Shown here one piece after another: positions 5,507 through 7,420 of a stretch of DNA of 7,420 bases; position 1 is the stretch's first letter, and every line of letters begins with the position of its first letter. The translations under genes were made by a program, and so were the position numbers. Source of the DNA: CALMEE01 sp041748315 (GTDB taxonomy: Bacteria; Planctomycetota; Planctomycetia; Pirellulales; Pirellulaceae); NCBI GenBank assembly GCA_041748315.1, contig JBGTDM010000102.1, forward strand, positions 1 through 7,420, read 5' to 3'. The notes under the pieces are model-generated. The model ran no database searches, was not told the DNA's origin, and saw only the letters and a program-made list of their open reading frames with translations.

Positions 5507-6384
5507 TTCCAATCTCAATTTCGCCCGGTTTGCGTCAGAAATGCCTGACTTGGTGGACTTTTTTTCGAGTTTCGATCGAAGAACGATTGGTCTATCGCGC
5601 CGATTTTGCGCTGGGGACCTTGATGCGTTTCATGCAGGTTGTGATTTTGATCTTTCTGTATGCCGCCATCTATGAAACGGTTGCCGCCGAGACGAGTCCG
5701 ACTTCAGAAGAGGCCCCGAATATTCAGGGGTATACGTTTCATAATATTATCGCTTATGTTCTGTTGGTCTACATCAGTCGAGCATTCTCCAGCATGCCCG
5801 GCCTGTCCACGGGGATTTCAACCCAGATTCGCAATGGCGAAATCAAAAAGTTTCTGATTCAACCGGTTGATCTACTCGGCTGCCTATTATTGCAACGCCT
5901 CGCTCACAAGCTGGTTTATTACCTGATTGCAATCCTTCCGTTTGCATTTGTGTTTTTTCTAGCACAGGGGTTTTTTGATGCCGGCTGGCCAACGACGGAA
6001 GTGCTGATCGTATTTATTCTGTCGCTGGTACTGAGCTTCTTACTGGGATTTTATTTGGAAGCTTGCCTGGGATTGATTGCGTTCTGGTTCCTGGAGATTA
6101 CATCACTGACGTTTATCTATATGCTGCTGAACTTCATGTTGTCTGGCCACATGTTCCCGTTGGATTGGATTCCAAGTGAACCGATTAATTTTCGTTACGC
6201 CGTCGATTGCATGCCATTCAAATACCTGGCTTATTTTCCCGCCGCGGTATTCCTCGGTAAAGTTTCGGGGAGTGAAATGTATTGGGGTTTGTTCGCAGAG
6301 TTTCTATGGGTCATCTTTTTTATTGTGATGGCTCGAGTCCTCTGGCACCGCGGCGTCAAGCGGTATAGTGGTTTCGGAGGTTAA
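5503..6384 (+). CDS. ABC-2 type permease, first of two (COG4587-type)
   Basis: A 293-residue integral membrane protein with about six membrane segments (roughly residues 40-58, 79-97, 135-156, 167-188, 189-212 and 262-281). A cytosolic N-terminal part carries the VSIEERLVYRADF segment common in this permease branch. The motif NFMLSGHMFPLDWIP (about 210-224) near the fifth helix is a family hallmark. It should pair with the second permease to form the transmembrane pore of a heterodimeric exporter driven by the preceding ATPase. The start ATG overlaps the ATPase stop in ATGA, with GGAGG at 5488-5492 ten bases upstream, so the genes are translationally coupled. No signal peptide or unusual residue is seen. 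The substrate cannot be read from the sequence. Confidence 0.9.
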   Translation: MIPISISPGLRQKCLTWWTFFRVSIEERLVYRADFALGTLMRFMQVVILIFLYAAIYETVAAETSPTSEEAPNIQGYTFHNIIAYVLLVYISRAFSSMPGLSTGISTQIRNGEIKKFLIQPVDLLGCLLLQRLAHKLVYYLIAILPFAFVFFLAQGFFDAGWPTTEVLIVFILSLVLSFLLGFYLEACLGLIAFWFLEITSLTFIYMLLNFMLSGHMFPLDWIPSEPINFRYAVDCMPFKYLAYFPAAVFLGKVSGSEMYWGLFAEFLWVIFFIVMARVLWHRGVKRYSGFGG

Positions 6385-6387
6385 GGC

Positions 6388-7326
6388 GTGTCTCAACCGA
6401 ATTTGAATACGAGCGGGCCAAGCGTCCAAAGCTCTGTGGAGGAACTCAATTTGCGCCCGCGCGCGCCGCGCCCAATCCCCTATTTAAGAATTTTGTGGAC
6501 CTTTGCGAGAAACTCTCTGGTGCGAGACCTGTCGTTTCGCACAAATTTTATTTTGCAAGCCATCTCTTCCCTGGCCTGGACGCTGATGAATCTGGCGTTC
6601 TTCAAAATCATTTTTCTAAATGCAAGTTCGATTGGTAAGGATACCGGTTGGGGGGAATTCGAATTTTATGTGTTTCTCGGGACCGTGTGGATTGTCAACA
6701 GCATCGTACAAACCGTGTTCATGCCCAATGCCCAGGAATTCAGCGAACTCATTCGCACCGGACATTTGGATTTCGCTCTGCTCAAGCCGATTGATACCCA
6801 GTTTTTAATTTCGTTCCCCAAATTCAATTGGCCCTCGCTCGTCAATGCCTTTGCCGGCATTGTTCTCGTAGTATTCGCGGTTGTGACACTGACCCAGCAA
6901 CCCGATCGACCGTTGGTATTAAATGCCTGGTCGATTCCGGCCTATCTGCTGTTTTTGCTATGCGGGGTTTTTATTTTGTACGCGTTGATCTTGTCGCTTG
7001 CTTCGTTGAGTGTCTGGTTCGGACGAAATCAGAACATCTACTTGATTTACTTCTATCTGACTCAATTCTATCGGTATCCCAGCGAAATTTATCAACGGGG
7101 AGGGGGCTGGGGGTTTGGTCTGTGGGCGGTCTTTTCGTTTGTCGTTCCGATCTTGTTGGTTGCCAATGTACCGGCACGAATTTTAGCCCGACCGTTGCGA
7201 CCCGAGTGGGCTACCGGTGAATTTGCAATTATCGGCTTCACGTTGATCGCTTCGCTCGCCGCCCTTTTCGCTTCGCGCTGGATATTCAACCGTTCACTTC
7301 TCAGCTATCGCAGTGCGAGTAGCTAG
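6388..7326 (+). CDS. ABC-2 type permease, second of two (COG3694-type)
   Basis: A 312-residue membrane protein with about six helices (roughly 57-77, 93-115, 148-169, 182-208, 242-262 and 278-300). A 30-residue Pro/Arg-rich cytosolic leader (NLRPRAPRPIPYLR) makes it a little longer than usual. The FARNSLVRDLSFRTNF amphipathic segment (39-54), the LIRTGHLDFALLKPID loop (121-136) and FYRYPSEIY (227-235) are typical of the COG3694 branch that accompanies COG4587 permeases. The start is GTG at 6388 with a perfect GGAGG at 6376-6380, seven bases upstream and only three bases after the previous stop, so it belongs to the same operon. Its stop TAG (7324-7326) lies inside a copy of the GTGCTTTGT repeat end, so the last residues may have been set by that insertion. 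Confidence 0.9.
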   Translation: MSQPNLNTSGPSVQSSVEELNLRPRAPRPIPYLRILWTFARNSLVRDLSFRTNFILQAISSLAWTLMNLAFFKIIFLNASSIGKDTGWGEFEFYVFLGTVWIVNSIVQTVFMPNAQEFSELIRTGHLDFALLKPIDTQFLISFPKFNWPSLVNAFAGIVLVVFAVVTLTQQPDRPLVLNAWSIPAYLLFLLCGVFILYALILSLASLSVWFGRNQNIYLIYFYLTQFYRYPSEIYQRGGGWGFGLWAVFSFVVPILLVANVPARILARPLRPEWATGEFAIIGFTLIASLAALFASRWIFNRSLLSYRSASS

Positions 7327-7339
7327 TGCTTTGTTCCAA
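7324..7339 (+). repeat. second copy of the palindromic element's end
   Basis: TAGTGCTTTGTTCCAA closely matches, in inverted orientation, the right end of the element near 4140 (TTGGACAAAGCACTA). It shares GTGCTTTGT (7326-7334) with the left end at 4010-4018. It supplies the TAG stop of the permease. The rest of the window (7340-7420) shows no gene and no obvious partner end, which may lie beyond the edge. Confidence 0.6.
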
Positions 7340-7420
7340 TTCGATTTTCGGGTTGGTGGTTAAGGATTTTAGGGTAGACAGTTTTTAGTTTGCAGCGGGC
7401 GTCGTCAATCCGCATCTGCC

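Noticed and set aside
6828..7220. Plus-strand open frame of 130 residues inside the second permease
   Set aside because: It is an out-of-frame shadow of a well-supported membrane protein.

Overview
This window looks like a piece of a bacterial chromosome of roughly balanced G+C, most likely from a planctomycete. The reasons are an exported thioredoxin-fold protein that ends in an SHD1-like domain (a pairing common in Planctomycetes), a palindromic GCCGG-type intergenic repeat of a kind common in those genomes, loosely packed genes, and several weak or non-ATG starts. The assignment is inference from gene content; no rRNA or tRNA is present to confirm it.

Layout. Positions 2-199 (+) hold the 3' end of an unrecognised gene interrupted by an in-frame TGA. 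About 590 bases follow with no convincing gene. A complete FadI-like thiolase runs from 789 to 1925 (+), with a perfect 16-bp tandem duplication over its stop codon. The most interesting gene is at 2214-3425 (+): an exported thioredoxin-fold protein whose reading frame is open on both sides of a single TGA (2388-2390). That TGA sits exactly where the first cysteine of the CxxC redox motif belongs, giving U-A-P-C, and is followed by a 7-bp hairpin with a G-first loop 17 nt downstream. It is best read as a selenocysteine protein of 403 residues that an automatic annotation would truncate or call a pseudogene. Convergent to it is ispF (3479-3976, -), the fifth enzyme of the MEP isoprenoid pathway. 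Upstream of ispF lies a short palindromic element (about 4008-4140) with inverted GTGCTTTGT ends, then a tiny minus-strand reading frame. The right side of the window is a three-gene operon, 4469-7326 (+): an ABC ATPase and two different six-helix ABC-2 permeases, joined by an ATGA overlap and a 3-nt gap. It appears to start from a leaderless promoter. A copy of the element end GTGCTTTGT overlaps the stop codon of the last gene.

How the genes work together. Only the ABC genes form an evident unit: one ATPase driving a heterodimeric exporter of unknown substrate. The thiolase (fatty-acid or acetoacetyl-CoA metabolism), the selenoprotein candidate (redox work outside the cytoplasm) and ispF are single genes with no functional link visible here.

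The main uncertainty is whether TGA2388 is true recoding or a nonsense change. A second in-frame TGA at 41-43, which lacks a CxxC context and a hairpin, shows that decay or sequence error also occurs in this window, so the two cases must be judged separately. TGA is not generally reassigned, because the thiolase and the ABC ATPase both end at TGA.
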